From NCBI GenBank assembly GCA_933822405.4, contig CAKOGP040000668.1, positions 271,445 to 335,444 on the forward strand: a stretch of DNA of 64,000 nucleotides, in the 5' to 3' direction. Shown piece after piece: positions 32,701 through 44,390 of this stretch. The DNA is from Cylindrotheca closterium. Taxonomy: Eukaryota; Bacillariophyta; Bacillariophyceae; Bacillariales; Bacillariaceae. Position 1 is the stretch's first letter, and the number at the start of each line of letters is the position of its first letter. The position numbers and the translations under genes were made by a program. The notes beneath the pieces were generated by a model. The model was not told where the DNA came from. It worked only from the letters and a program-made list of their open reading frames with translations, and ran no database searches.

Positions 32701-35442
32701 ATGGCCTTGGACGACGAACAAATTGTATTGATTCGTCTTCCCAATGATGGAAGCGTATTCAGTACACACAGAAATGGTACTGATCATCTTCGAGTCGTTG
32801 AAGCAGAACCTGCTGAGGAAGCTCATGTGTACGACATTCATCCAGATGGAATCTTCAATGTTCCTGTTCAGCTCATACCAGCTTTGATGCAGACGCAACA
32901 AATCCAGGACACATATGTAGGAAGTTGCAAGTATGTGATTGGCTCTCACTGTGGTCGGTTATTTGATCAATGCTTTCAACAAGTCATCAAAGAACCAACT
33001 GCTTATTCTGCCAATGGTCCGCAAGAGATAGATGCCCCAAAGCTTTAGCCGAATCGACGTCTCAAGCTTGAATTCAGTGCGAAATGCGAGTCATGGGTCG
33101 AGGGTACGGTTTTGAGGTTCAAGAACACATGCGCTGGTCCTTACACCCCGTACCAAATGGTTTGTGACAATTCAACTTTCGGGAAACTCTGATGATGAGG
33201 AGTCCAAATTGATGTCAGGACAATTGGTCGAAATGCATGGCCTGAAAGCAGCGAAACAGTACAACGAATCATATGGAGTCGTAAACGAGAACACACAAAA
33301 AGAAGGACGGTATCCGATTCTACTCCCAACCGGCAAGATGTTGGCGATTAAGCCTGATAATTCTAGACGTGTCAAGACACTGGAACTAGAAGTTGGTAGG
33401 ATAAACGTCTCTGGCGGAGGCGTATTGCTTGGAGAACCAATAGGCCTCTCTGACAATATTTCGTTTGAATGGATCGACAACTCATATCAATGGGAACCAA
33501 AAATACAAAAGCTGAAAGAGGATCAATACGCGTTGACCCTTGAAATGGATCCGAGTGAACTCAAGTCGAAGCAAGAGCGATTGAATCAAGAATTTTTGGA
33601 GCGGACTCCTTCAATCTTTGGTGCTCCTAACTGCAACCGAGATAATTCTCCAATTGATACGCCAAAACGAAGAGCCTTCCAGAAGTACATGAAAGAGGAA
33701 TTTGGTCCAAGGTTCGCCAGTCTTGCCAAAACAGATCTCAGAGCGTTTGAAGAACTGCTCATGACCGAACCACTTGGATTATGGAACAGCAATGAATTGG
33801 AGGATGAAATGCATGGTGAGGTACTGAAGAATCCCGCTGCTTTAAAAGTGATGTACGCGGTTCTCAAGAGTCGCTATCAATCTGGCGATGTTGACGCCTA
33901 TAGGCGTTGGATTGATACCTTTGACGGAACTCCAGGATACACCAGTGATGGTGACAGTTACTGGGATCCTGTTCCAGTGGATTTACCCAGACCATTGGCT
34001 TTGCGGTCGCTCCCGAAATCAATGGCCAGATTTGATAGCAAAGAAGCTGAAGACATATTCATGAGTATCTACAATGGAATTTTTGACGTCAAATGGATGG
34101 CAGGAAGTCGCGATGAACATCCGGACGAGGTAGTTTCATTTTCGAGACACCTGCCACCGGAGGCAAACTTCAAGTTCTCGTCCTTGACTGCATTTGCCCA
34201 AAACCGCTCAGAAGTTATGACGACTAATATTGTGATTATGCCCATGCCGGGGAACCCAAATCAAGCTGCCACATTGCAAACTTTCAACACTGAGGACCCG
34301 TACAAGTCGATGTTTACAGTCGAGCAGAAGTCTATCTTGAGTCACCGACTAGTCCATTGGTGTGTGTTCGACTTTTCGGTGCCAAAATCGACCAATTCGT
34401 CAAAGTTGAGCATTTCTGTACCTATTTGATGCAAGAATACACAAAGGCTTCGAATTGGAAAGATGCGATCGATGCATCCGTAATCCTGGCCGATTTCATG
34501 CACAAAAAATGCATTATTAAATACCTATCCAGTAGCCTGAACAGCGTGGGCGAGGCCATGGAAGCGGCAAAAAAGTTCGAAGCTGCTGCCAAAGTCTATG
34601 GAGAGTCCGCCAGACTCATGGCATCGAAGAAGAGATATTCGAACGCTGCAAGCTTATTTCAGAATGGAGGTCTAGCGCACAGGCGCTCCAATAAATTCGA
34701 AAGCGCTGAGAGCGCATGTATTTGAGCAGCCTCCACTACGACCTGAAGTCAAAAGGCAACAGATTGAACCTTAACGATGGCTCGTTTGACAACATCATTA
34801 CAAACATGTTCGTCAATTATGACATTTGGCTGAACAAGGGGCAAGGGCGCGGGACCGAAATGACCAAAACTATGCACATCATTTTTTCGTGCTTGCTGCA
34901 TCGTTCTGCTTTTCAAGCGCGGCAAGGTGGTAGGGTGGAATTTGCAGTCCACAATACTGGCCAACAAATGTCTGGAGTGGCTCTGAATAATTGTTGCAAC
35001 ACATCACGTCAGTGCAAAAAGGCATTGGCTGATGCCATTGCCTCGTCACCAGATGTTTCCACCTTTCACTCTCAGATTTCGGCATGCAAGAGTGCAATGC
35101 TTCAGTCTGTCTCGTTTACTCCTGATTCTAACACAAAAAGTGGCACAAATGGCTCTGGCATAGACAAAGGCGCAGCTAGAGCGACAGTATCGTCAGGCTC
35201 CTTTGTGGAAGACCTCAAGCAATGCAATGGCCCTTCATGTGGACGATACGTTTCCGCGGATGAAATTAAGTATTGCCCTTGCAGAAAGGTATCGTACTGT
35301 TCCCCAGCCTGTCAACGAGGTAAGAATGAAGAGTTTTGTCTCAAAGATGTTTCTTCAGTTTCTATTTTGCTAAATATCTGGATTTCAAGCACACTGGAAA
35401 GTACATAAGCAAACCTGTTCCAGGAGGCAAGGCAAGAAGTAG
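32701..35442 (+). pseudogene. MYND zinc-finger gene, decayed copy 1
   Basis: From ATG 32701 (MALDDEQIVLIRLPNDG) the coding sense runs to a TAG at 33046. The adjacent copy has TGG (Trp) at that position. The frame is then open to about 33150, where two bases are missing relative to copy 2 (ccccgtacc against cccatgtacc). A long frame follows to about 34360, where an extra gt (gtgtgtgttcg against gtgtgttcg) shifts it again. A third shift lies at about 34710. The last part keeps a helical-repeat region (KKFEAAAKVYGESARLMAS) and a MYND finger: CNGPSCGRY, YCPCRKVSYCSPACQR, a 70-base intron at 35320-35389, then AHWKVHKQTC. MYND fingers bind proline-rich peptides. The zinc residues survive, so decay is recent or the 3' part could still be expressed. 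Confidence 0.8.
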
Positions 35443-35589
35443 TTTTGAAAGCCCATTCGCTCATTCTCATTATGCGAAGCATCAACACATCAAGCAATGA
35501 CGCATCTAGATGGATGCATTATGCGATCGCATTCTGAAAGTAAATATCGGGTCATAGTAATCTTTCCCTGATGCCACGGAGCCAACAAT

Positions 35590-37456
35590 CTGCCAATGGT
35601 GGGCAAGAGAAAGGGTTCCCAAATCTTTGGCCGAACCGACGCATGGACTGAGGGTGCGATCCTGAGGTTCAAGAACACGTGCACTGGTCCTTACAGCCCA
35701 TGTACCAAATGGCTTGTGAAGATCCAACTTTTGGAAAACTCTGATGTTTCGGCAGTGAGAATGAACTGTCTCGCTCATACCTACCGCAAAATGGGGTTCC
35801 TTGGCAAGGCCTTTCGATTGAATTGCGATGCTTGCAAACGTGTAAATAAAACAACACTCCCGTCTGCTTATGAAGACATGGACAGTTTATCCAACGAACT
35901 TCGGCTATAGACAGGAACTTCTGGTTCTTTTCTTTCGGAAGACGGTCGCATAACACTGGAGGAGATATGGGGTGAATTTCGCAAAGGTTTCAGTAAATTG
36001 AACATTTTGTCGCTTTACAGAGACGTAGAATGCGTCGATGTAAGGCCCAACAGGGATGTGGAGGGAGGGAAAGAAAGAAATAAACCTTATTTCTTGACGT
36101 ATACTCGCACACAAGTTCGATAAACTGATCGGACTTGGTGTTGCTGAGCAATGCTGTTGTGACGGTCGTTCGACCGTCGTCAGTATGATGAAAGGAATCC
36201 AATGATTCGTTCTCGAGCTTTTGTCTACGTTAGATTATTCCTCAAAATCACCCCTCAAAACCTTTGATGGGAAAATCATATTGTGAGTTCTCCCTTGCGC
36301 ACAATCCCAAATAAAGTTGTGATATTGCCACTTGTCAACTACGAGGAACCGCACAAGTTGATGTTCACAGTCGAACAGAAGTCTATCTTGAGTCGCCGAC
36401 TAGTCCATTGGTGTGTTCGACTTTTTGGTGCCAAAATTGATCAATCCATCAAAATTTAGCACTTTTGCACCGATTTGATGGAAGAGTACACATCGGAATC
36501 GAATTGGAAAGATGCGATTGGTGTCTCTGTAATCCATACCGACTTTGAATACAAAAGTGGCAATATTGAATGTATACGCAATAGTCTCAACCGCGTGGGC
36601 AAGGTCTTGGAAGCGGCAAAAAAGTTCGAAGCTGCTGCCAAAGGATATGGACAGTCCGCCAAATTCATGGTATCAAAAAAGAGATATTCGAATGCTTTCG
36701 GAATGCCGGCGTTGCGAACAGGCGTTGCAAGAAATTCGAGAGCTCTGAGACTGTGTCTTTGAGCAGCCTCCACTATGACCTCAAGTCAAAAGACAACAAG
36801 TACCTTACAAACATGTTCATCAATTATAGCATGTGGCTGACCGAGGGGCAGGGGCGCGGGACCAACGAGAACAAAATTGTCCACACTGCGTTTTTGTGTT
36901 TGTTCTCTCGTTCTGGTTTCCAAGCGCAACAAGGTGGTACTGTGGCTTTTGCAGTCAACGTAGGTCAACAATTCTCTGGACTGGCTCTAAATAATTGCTG
37001 CAACACATCGTGTCAATGCAAAAAGGCACTGGCTGATGCCACTGCATCGTCACCAGATATTTCCACCTTTTACTCCAAAATTTTGGAGTGCAAAAATGAA
37101 ATGATTCAATCTTTTACCTTCATTTCTGATTCCAACAATAACAGTGGCACAAATGGGCCTCGTAGTGACGACACTGCTGCGGCTAGAGATATATTGTCCT
37201 CCAACTTTGGAGACTCCCTTGCGGAAACAGCCCAGAAATGCAATGGCCCTGTTTGCAAACGATTGGTCCCCTGGGATGAAGTTAAGTTGTCCTTGCCAAA
37301 AGATATCTTACTGCTCCCCAACCTGTCAACAAGGTAAGAATGAAGAGTTTTCCTCTCAACATATTTCGTCGGTATTTTGCTAAACATCTGCATCCCAAGC
37401 ACACTGGAAAAATACATAGAAAGACGTGTTCCAAGAAGAAGAAAGGCAAGAAGTAA
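35590..37456 (+). pseudogene. MYND zinc-finger gene, decayed copy 2
   Basis: Homology to copy 1 starts abruptly at ctgccaatgg, so the first 300 or so bases of the gene are absent. A deletion of about 32 bases follows at about 35639. A middle section of more than 1 kb in copy 1 is replaced by about 600 unrelated bases (about 35740-36330). Further lesions are a TAG at 36457 where copy 1 has GAG, deletions near 36690-36720, a one-base shift inside the MYND finger before LSCPCQKISYCSPTCQQ, and an extra A after HWK in the last exon. The copies are otherwise close in DNA sequence. The damage in each copy is different, so both decayed after duplication. Confidence 0.8.
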
Positions 37457-38189
37457 TTTGAAAACGAATGCTTCTCAGAGCCTTTCCTGCAATCATAATT
37501 CTGTGCTGTACTCAAAAGATGGTGTTATGCAGCATATGCGACAAAGTGGAGAAGTATCTGGCTGATGTGCCAATGATCTCCTGAGTCAAATTAGCAGTCA
37601 CCAATCACCAATATGCCCATATATGAAGCTTCCGAACATAATCGATGCAGGATCGTAGATGGAACACCAAATATATTTTCCATTCTTTCTCGTAGATCAT
37701 GAATGCGTGATGATGGCCTGTTCACTTGTCTTCATCATCATCTGCTGAATGAGAAACCAGTGTCTTCATATCCAGATGCAGCATGACGGTTTATTTTCCA
37801 TAGATCGCTGGATATTGCAGCCGACAAAAATCTCCATGGTGGCGAAGAATAGCGACACTTTCTCTTGTTGCACAGCCATGAAATATGTACCGTATAACAG
37901 TACAGTAGCAGTTGCACCATGCACAAATTGAGGTTTTCAATTTTCAAATCTTGAAATCGTCGACTGACTTCTAAATTTTGTATGTGCTACGCCGGCTCGC
38001 AGATCCATCCAAGACTTACTCACAACTTTATTCGTGTGTCAAACTTGGAATGAGAATGCATGCCGCAGAGAGAGAGCTAGACGGGTTCGGAACAAATTCG
38101 TCAGTGCGACTCACATCCAAGATCTACCAATCATATATCTACTGTATTGCTTACAATTCACCCAGCTATAGACACTAATATCACACACA
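37457..38189. other. Intergenic region
   Basis: A 733-base spacer with no supported gene on either strand. Confidence 0.5.
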
Positions 38190-39089
38190 ATGGGACAACG
38201 AAGACGAGGAAAGTGCACACCGAAAACATGCTGCTGCGTATTCTGTTGCCTCCTGATTACGACAATCACAGGAATCTTGGTTTGGTATTTCATGCTCTTC
38301 AAGACCGAAGATCAAGGTCCCGCAAGCTGTGGTGACTGTTTCTGCATTGTCGGTGAAGGAGAAGTCTGCCCTTCAGAGGCACCGAATAGCAACGTCACAA
38401 CTGATTTGGTTGACATTTATGTGAAACGACAGACGATTGCCAATCCTTACGATTTGAGTTGCGACCCGTTTTCGAATACAAACTGTCGAACGTCACCAGC
38501 ACAAGATGAGAATCTACTCGGGTTGGGAGATACTGCAGTATGCGCAATTCATGCAGTGGATCCGGCTGCCGAATGTCAAGAGTCTTCCTACAACCTAAAG
38601 TCTTATGCATCACAAGAAGAAGCCGAAGCGGCGGGTGGCGTCGTCACGCACCTTGGTCACTGTGGAGTTTGCAGTACCCTCCAAGATTTGGCAGTCTACT
38701 TGCAAAATCCCACACTGGCCACCGAAGGCAAATTCTGCTCGGCCAAGAATACCATTAGCATTGAAGGAGGTGCGGCATGCTACCTCAACTTGGGCATGAC
38801 GGAAGCTTGTGCCAAGGTGTGGGCAGAAGCAGAATTCCACACGTTCAAGGAGTGCTTTACCGAGTGCTTTCTGAAAGACATTACGCAAGATCAAGCAAAC
38901 AATGGGCCTTTTCCCGAATGCGCACTGAATAGCTGTCTACAGTGTGACGCTGACAATTCGGCGGAGACCCTGGCTAAGATTGCCGGACGAACCATGCGAC
39001 GTTCAGGATTGCTGTCCCCTGTGGCTAGGAAATGTGACGAGATTGCCATGATCGAGCATCAAAGGTGTCCTCAAACAACTCCCTTATAG
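38190..39089 (+). CDS. Type II membrane protein with Cys-rich ectodomain
   Basis: A 299-residue single-exon protein. A basic, Cys-rich N-terminus (MGQRRRGKCTPKTCCCVFCC) runs into one membrane helix (LLITTITGILVWYFMLF). The adjacent CCC cluster is a likely palmitoylation site. The remaining 255 residues would be lumenal or extracellular and contain about twenty Cys: CGDCFCIVGEGEVCPSEA, GHCGVCSTLQDLAVYL and CFTECFLKDITQ, then CALNSCLQCD. The region GVCSTLQDLAVYLQNPTL recurs in stramenopile proteins of unknown role. Its stop lies 64 bases from the stop of the convergent gene. No function is assigned. Confidence 0.75.
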   Translation: MGQRRRGKCTPKTCCCVFCCLLITTITGILVWYFMLFKTEDQGPASCGDCFCIVGEGEVCPSEAPNSNVTTDLVDIYVKRQTIANPYDLSCDPFSNTNCRTSPAQDENLLGLGDTAVCAIHAVDPAAECQESSYNLKSYASQEEAEAAGGVVTHLGHCGVCSTLQDLAVYLQNPTLATEGKFCSAKNTISIEGGAACYLNLGMTEACAKVWAEAEFHTFKECFTECFLKDITQDQANNGPFPECALNSCLQCDADNSAETLAKIAGRTMRRSGLLSPVARKCDEIAMIEHQRCPQTTPL

Positions 39090-39153
39090 ATCCACGGTTA
39101 ATATTTGTACCATAACTATTACTATATTATTATATACAGGTAATTGAGCTTTG

Positions 39154-41452
39154 CTACAGTATATTGAATGCTGGATCATAGTACTCGCAACGTGGTCCGA
39201 CAAAGCCTCCGTCCAAACAATCGCATGTGGACGTTTCGCTGTTACAGCTGCCAGCCAGTTCACAATATGGACCTGTGGCATCATCACAACGAGTACAAAG
39301 CAGTCGAGTTGATATAGATGCCCCAATCCCTAGTCTTGTTCCATACCAGTCAGTTGTGACCAGATGCCAAGCAAGTTCGGTGGGGTCTGGCTTCTCTTGA
39401 GGTGTTCCCAAGTCCAATGGCTCGCTTACGAATAATGGACTGACTAACTCTCCGTCACCCAAGAAACCATCTGCCAAGAATGTGTTCATATACTTGACGA
39501 ATGCAGCAGGGGCAGTTTCAGGGGTCAAGTCGGCGAACAAAGCAGCATGTTCCGAACCCGCTTCTGTCTTTGTGGCAAACAAACCAGCCCAATCGACAAT
39601 CAGAAAGTAGTAGCGTCGGCCAAAGAATGCAATGATATTCATGTACCCAGACGACTCACTATCTGATGGGTATACATAGGAATAGACAGCCTTGTTGCGA
39701 TATAGCATGTAGTAGTCGCTAGAAGTGGTCACCACTTCCAATCGAGACGGAAAATCGTATTTCTGAATCGGAAAGGGTGCGAAACGATGGTCAAACTCAA
39801 TCGTGTCGCAGATTTGATCGTATTCGAATTGACATTGGTTCCCAAAGAATCCTAAAAGATGACCAAGAGTAATTAATTGTCATCATGATGCTGTGAGATT
39901 CAATATCGCAGCTGACTTTTTACTCCTTTCTATGGATCACTCACCTTCGTTGCAAACGCAGACTTTGTTGCTAAAGTCGTCGGTTGTACAAGATCCTCCC
40001 AGCGGAATGTTGCAGGTATCGGGGGAACAGTCCAGGCAATTCATAGTAAAATGATCAATCGAGTAAAATATGGCATTCTCACCTGGACGCTGGGTTTTCC
40101 ATTCGTTGGCATTCGATTTCAGAATGTTGTACGACTCGGACTTGGGAGATTTGGCATACCAAGATTCGCTTTTGCATTCGTCATCTGCATTATTTTGCTG
40201 CGGGAGAAAGACAAATGATTTCTCGCTTTGACAGTAACGAAAGAACGACTCCTTTCCATCCGTTCGTTCATCACCAAAGACCAGCCGTTGATCCATTCGA
40301 GTAGCCTTATCGACAAAATATACACCCGAAAAGAAGGGCAACTCGGCCCAGAAAGCATCACCAAACTGGACTTCCATACGAGTGCATAAGAATGCTCCTG
40401 TTCGCTGGTAGTAGAAGATTACAGAATAGCCAGCAAGTAATGCACAGACAAGGAACACCGTGGCGACTATGCGGAACCAAGGGCCTTTTGTGGTCGTTCT
40501 CTTGTGGTCCTTGACGTCTTTGGAAGCATTCTTCAGAGACTCTGTGAAGTAGCCCCTGTCAGCTAATGAAAATCCCAGGTCGTCAATTTTGGTGATGAAT
40601 TCCAATCCTGACAGATGCAAAAGAAGCGTTAGCTATATACTAATTTGGCAAACACGCTTCCAGCAGGTAGATGCACGATCATGTCTCTCACTGCTTACCT
40701 GCAAAGTTCAGCAACATATCACGGACTGATGATGACTTGGCGATGAAAACAAAAGTGACGAACTGAAAGACAATGCCAAAAGCGAATTGTAGAGAGTTTG
40801 CGAACACCCATTTTCTGGAGAGCAGCACGTTAGTTGTTTTTTCTTCTTCTACAGAAGGCATCAATCCAAGTATCTCCCAGTGGCTACGTACGCAAATGTG
40901 GCATGTGGAGTTTGACACTTCACCACAGGATTGTACCCCTCATGGGTTTTCTCGATAGTATCCAAGAGATCTCCGAACAGTGGGACAGACAACAACAGAA
41001 TGATGTATCCTGATATTCGGACCCATATGGAAACATCCACTGGTACCTTGAAGAAATTGCTTGATCCGACATCTTTGGTATAGGTGGTGAAGGTAGGCGG
41101 TGAATAAGTTGGTGAAAAATATCCGTCGCAAGCTTTTATACGACATACCAAATGCTCCAATCAATGCAAACGACATGAGACATATCTGAATCAGAAAGAA
41201 TACAATTCCATAAAAGAAGGCCCAACTCCTGGGATCAGCAACGTAGATTATGCTGTAAGTATTCTGTGTCAGACTCTTGGACGATGTGATATCCTCGCCG
41301 TGATCCTTCTTCACTCTATAGGCATGATCGCTATGATCATCATCCAAAACTGAGGCTTCTTGCGGATGACTACTGTGCAGTGTTGTCGGCTGTGCTTCGT
41401 CTGGCGAACTTAGATTCCTAATATTTGATTTGTTAGTACGTTTCGTGGCCAT
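39154..41452 (-). CDS. Polytopic membrane protein with two EGF-like Cys clusters
   Basis: Five exons on the minus strand: 41149-41452, 40892-41072, 40699-40814, 39945-40607 and 39154-39851. The introns are 76, 77, 91 and 93 bases, all GT-AG, and together give 653 residues. Start MATKRTNKSN is the first ATG. Four membrane helices are predicted: SWAFFYGIVFFLIQICLMSF, VRISGYIILLLSVPLFGDLL, LQFAFGIVFQFVTFVFIA and IVATVFLVCALLAGYSVIFY. A large domain of about 400 residues follows, probably outside the cell. It contains two EGF-like clusters: CNIPLGGSC and KVCVCNEGFFGNQC (the latter formed across the last intron), then CELAGSC and TCDCLDGGFVGPRCEYYD at the C-terminus. Adhesion or sensing is possible. 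The family is not recognised. Confidence 0.8.
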
Positions 41453-41759
41453 TATGCTTTTCAATTGGAGCCTACTAGCACCTTGAGAATCATATCAATT
41501 GGAACTGTGAATGCGTAATCAATACAGTAGGTCCGACCGGTATAGTTCGATCATTTTTATTATTTCATAAAAGTTATTGATCGATCGATCGATTCGAATT
41601 CAATTACGACTCCTTCGACTTGTTTCGAATTCGGCGATGATTTGGCGTCGCCAACTTGAAACTCAACGGCTTGCACATCTTCGATAAAATACCAGGCAAT
41701 GAAAATGCTTGTGTATCCAACAAGGAGGAAGAAGAACAGCTTGGAAGCATTTATAGACA
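41453..41759. promoter_or_regulatory. Divergent promoter region
   Basis: These 307 bases separate the ATGs of the EGF-like gene (minus) and the M8 peptidase (plus) and must hold both promoters. A gatcgatcgatcgatt tract lies at 41580-41595. A minus-strand open frame here has no ATG. Confidence 0.4.
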
Positions 41760-44000
41760 ATGGTATTCCGTCGACGACTAGATCAATGGACAGTATTTCT
41801 TCTCAATCTAATTTTGTCCATTCAGAACGGAGCAGATGCGATTGATGATCACATTTCCAAGTCGCTTCCCAGAAATCTTCAAGACTCCGTGTTCGCATGC
41901 GCCGGTGTTGATGAGATTATACAAGAAGGCAACATCTATTTGGAAGTAACAGGGCGACCAGCATATCTGCAAGAAGGCCATTTGCATGTGCTGGAAAATG
42001 CGCTGGCCTCGCTATACGAGTCAGCAGCCAAGCAAACATGCTCCACAGGATACCGATATTTGACTGGAGCAAGAATAAACAGAGACTCAATACCTCAAAC
42101 GACGGATGTTGTGACCTTTGTTATCGATTTCGAGGTGACGGGGAGATGTAAAGGCTGCGCAAGCGATATAGACTTCCTCTCGAACTTTCGACGACAAAGG
42201 AGGATACGAGCAGCTACAGCTCCGGAATCGCAACGACAACTGAGTTCGAAGAAGGCTTCGAAGAAAAGTTCAGACTCTTCAAGATACTATTACCAATATA
42301 CCAATTATGGGAGCTCACAGAGTTCGAGCTCTAGATATTATTATCATGGGGATCCTTATGTGGATGTCGTTGGCCCGACAAGTACATCCAGTTGCCACTG
42401 CCCCGCACCAGCTGTAGAAGGACTCGAATATGCCTTTGGCCGAATCATTCGAGATATCTTGGACCTTCGCAATATATATACTGGAACTCCAAGAGTGGGT
42501 GATGACCCAAATGCACCCACTCCTATGGTTCCCACACCGATGATGCCAACACCTATGCAACCAACCCCGATGATGCAACCAACCCCTCAGCCAACACCGA
42601 TGATGCCCACTTCAACCCCACCGCCAACGATGGGGCAGGGGCCTACAGAACCTCCTGTAAGTCCACCACCCACAGCACCTCCTACTCGTAGGACGACGCC
42701 TGCCCCATCTAACGCACCTTCCTCCAATGATCCCCAACCTTCGTCGATTCCCTCGGTTTCCCCCTCTTTGGTCCCTTCTACTGTGAACCAACCGTCATCA
42801 ATTCCATCGGCTTCACCCTCCATCATTCCCACACAACAACAACAGGAACCTTCTGCTACTCCATCTTTGGCACCGTCAGTTGCGGGTGGACCAGAGCCAT
42901 CTGCGAATCCATCTTTGGCACCGTCCGTCAACGATAACCCGGAACCATCAGCAAATCCATCTTTGGCACCATCCGTCACGCAAAATGATGTCTGTGATGC
43001 TCAGAATAATCCAATCAACTACAGATCGCCGAATTGCGATGTCGCAACCCAAGGTGGCTATCAAATTTGTTTGGAGTTTCTGAACTTACCCTGTGAAGAT
43101 GCGCCAATATTTGACGAAGCCGTTGCCTTTTGGGAGTCCGTTATCACCAATGACTTGCCGGATCACACTATCCCATTGAGATTTTTGGACGATCCTGATT
43201 TCTGTGGTCCAGGATACACTGTTCCAAACCCAATGGACGATCTCTTCATTTGTGCTCAGTTTGACGATATTGATGGTGTGAATCGCGTTCTTGGAACTGG
43301 TACGAGTGTCAATGATGGATCAGGCGTAGCAAAACCAATTCTTTGGGGAATTCTAAAGCTGGATGCTGCTGATATTGCACGTTTCCAAGGAGACCCAAGC
43401 CTATACTATGACGTAGTGCTGCACGAAATTGGCCACATTCTTGGAATCGGCAACAATTGGAGACTAGCAACGGCTCCACTTGTCAATGGTAATTGCGAAT
43501 ATACCGGTGCAGCAGCTGTAGCGGTCTATCGGGACCTCTCTGGATGCGCAAATGGTTTCCCACTTGCTGAGTGCACTAATGGTCACTGGTCAGAAGACTG
43601 TTTTGATGCCGAACTGATGACACCCTCTAGAAATGCCGGTGGCGTCCTTATCTCGGAAATGACCATTGCGAGCTTGGACGATATGGGGTACACGACGGAT
43701 CGAAATGCTGTGCAATATGACTTTATTAGTTTCGATATGGCACAGACTTGCCGGTGTAACGCAAATCCTATCAAGATAGAGAGTGGATTGGTTTGGCAAT
43801 GGAACAAGCCAATAAAACACAAAGATCCGGAAATAACACCAGAGCTTCGGGAAGAAGCCAAAAGGGCAGCGCCACCGCTAGTGCCAACCGTGACATCCAA
43901 TGGGGATGAGAACGACAACAGCACTACCATTGGTACGACATCAACTGTACTTTTCTGGAATGAGGAGGCTGAGACTTTCTACGAAGTCTCAATATACTAA
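41760..44000 (+). CDS. Secreted leishmanolysin-like (M8) metallopeptidase
   Basis: A 746-residue single-exon protein. Signal peptide VFLLNLILSIQNGADA. The N-terminal domain (about 30-235) has paired Cys and a Tyr/Ser-rich patch (SRYYYQYTNYGSSQSSSS). A Pro/Thr/Ser linker follows (about 245-415) with repeats of PSANPSLAPSV. The catalytic domain (about 420-700) has HEIGHILGIGNNW with H555, E556 and H559, a third His at H609 in NGHWSEDCFD and a Met turn in ELMTPSRN (M620). SEMTIASLDDMGY is also typical of M8. This domain is closely matched by the end of the neighbouring gene (44391-47215), where an intron interrupts the HExxH motif; here there is none. Likely an extracellular or wall-associated protease. 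Confidence 0.85.
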   Translation: MVFRRRLDQWTVFLLNLILSIQNGADAIDDHISKSLPRNLQDSVFACAGVDEIIQEGNIYLEVTGRPAYLQEGHLHVLENALASLYESAAKQTCSTGYRYLTGARINRDSIPQTTDVVTFVIDFEVTGRCKGCASDIDFLSNFRRQRRIRAATAPESQRQLSSKKASKKSSDSSRYYYQYTNYGSSQSSSSRYYYHGDPYVDVVGPTSTSSCHCPAPAVEGLEYAFGRIIRDILDLRNIYTGTPRVGDDPNAPTPMVPTPMMPTPMQPTPMMQPTPQPTPMMPTSTPPPTMGQGPTEPPVSPPPTAPPTRRTTPAPSNAPSSNDPQPSSIPSVSPSLVPSTVNQPSSIPSASPSIIPTQQQQEPSATPSLAPSVAGGPEPSANPSLAPSVNDNPEPSANPSLAPSVTQNDVCDAQNNPINYRSPNCDVATQGGYQICLEFLNLPCEDAPIFDEAVAFWESVITNDLPDHTIPLRFLDDPDFCGPGYTVPNPMDDLFICAQFDDIDGVNRVLGTGTSVNDGSGVAKPILWGILKLDAADIARFQGDPSLYYDVVLHEIGHILGIGNNWRLATAPLVNGNCEYTGAAAVAVYRDLSGCANGFPLAECTNGHWSEDCFDAELMTPSRNAGGVLISEMTIASLDDMGYTTDRNAVQYDFISFDMAQTCRCNANPIKIESGLVWQWNKPIKHKDPEITPELREEAKRAAPPLVPTVTSNGDENDNSTTIGTTSTVLFWNEEAETFYEVSIY

Positions 44001-44390
44001 TGCTGGGGATAGCAATGGGGATATGATGCTTATGTAGAGTATTGTATATATATTACTATGTAGTTATACTAGCTATACTTTTCTAGCTACTCGAATGCAC
44101 CATAATGAGTAGTATGTCAATAGCCTGTTCTATTTCTCCATTCTCCAATTGCCAACATATCCACGATCTGTTTCGAGTCAGCCATCATGCACATACAAGC
44201 AAATCAAGACCTTCATCAATCCAAGCTGCAAATATAGCCAGAGCAAGCAACAGTTCGAGCATGTTGTCGTGTCCGGTGCGATACACATATGGGTTTGCCA
44301 TTGATAATAATTATTGTTTGGATGATACTTCACCGTACATATTTCCAACTCCCAAAATCTTGCTCACACAACAAAATCATAATCAATATC
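44001..44390. other. Intergenic and possible 5' leader
   Basis: No separate gene. An in-frame ATG at 44289 would add 34 residues to the next protein, but the ATG at 44391 gives the better signal peptide. Confidence 0.5.

Noticed and set aside
35596..35910. 104-codon plus-strand frame as a separate gene
   Set aside because: Its first half is homologous to the middle of MYND copy 1 and it ends where homology is lost, so it is part of the decayed copy 2.
41560..41760. 66-codon minus-strand frame with a signal-like hydrophobic start
   Set aside because: It begins with TTG, has no upstream ATG or splice partner, and overlaps the start of the M8 gene.
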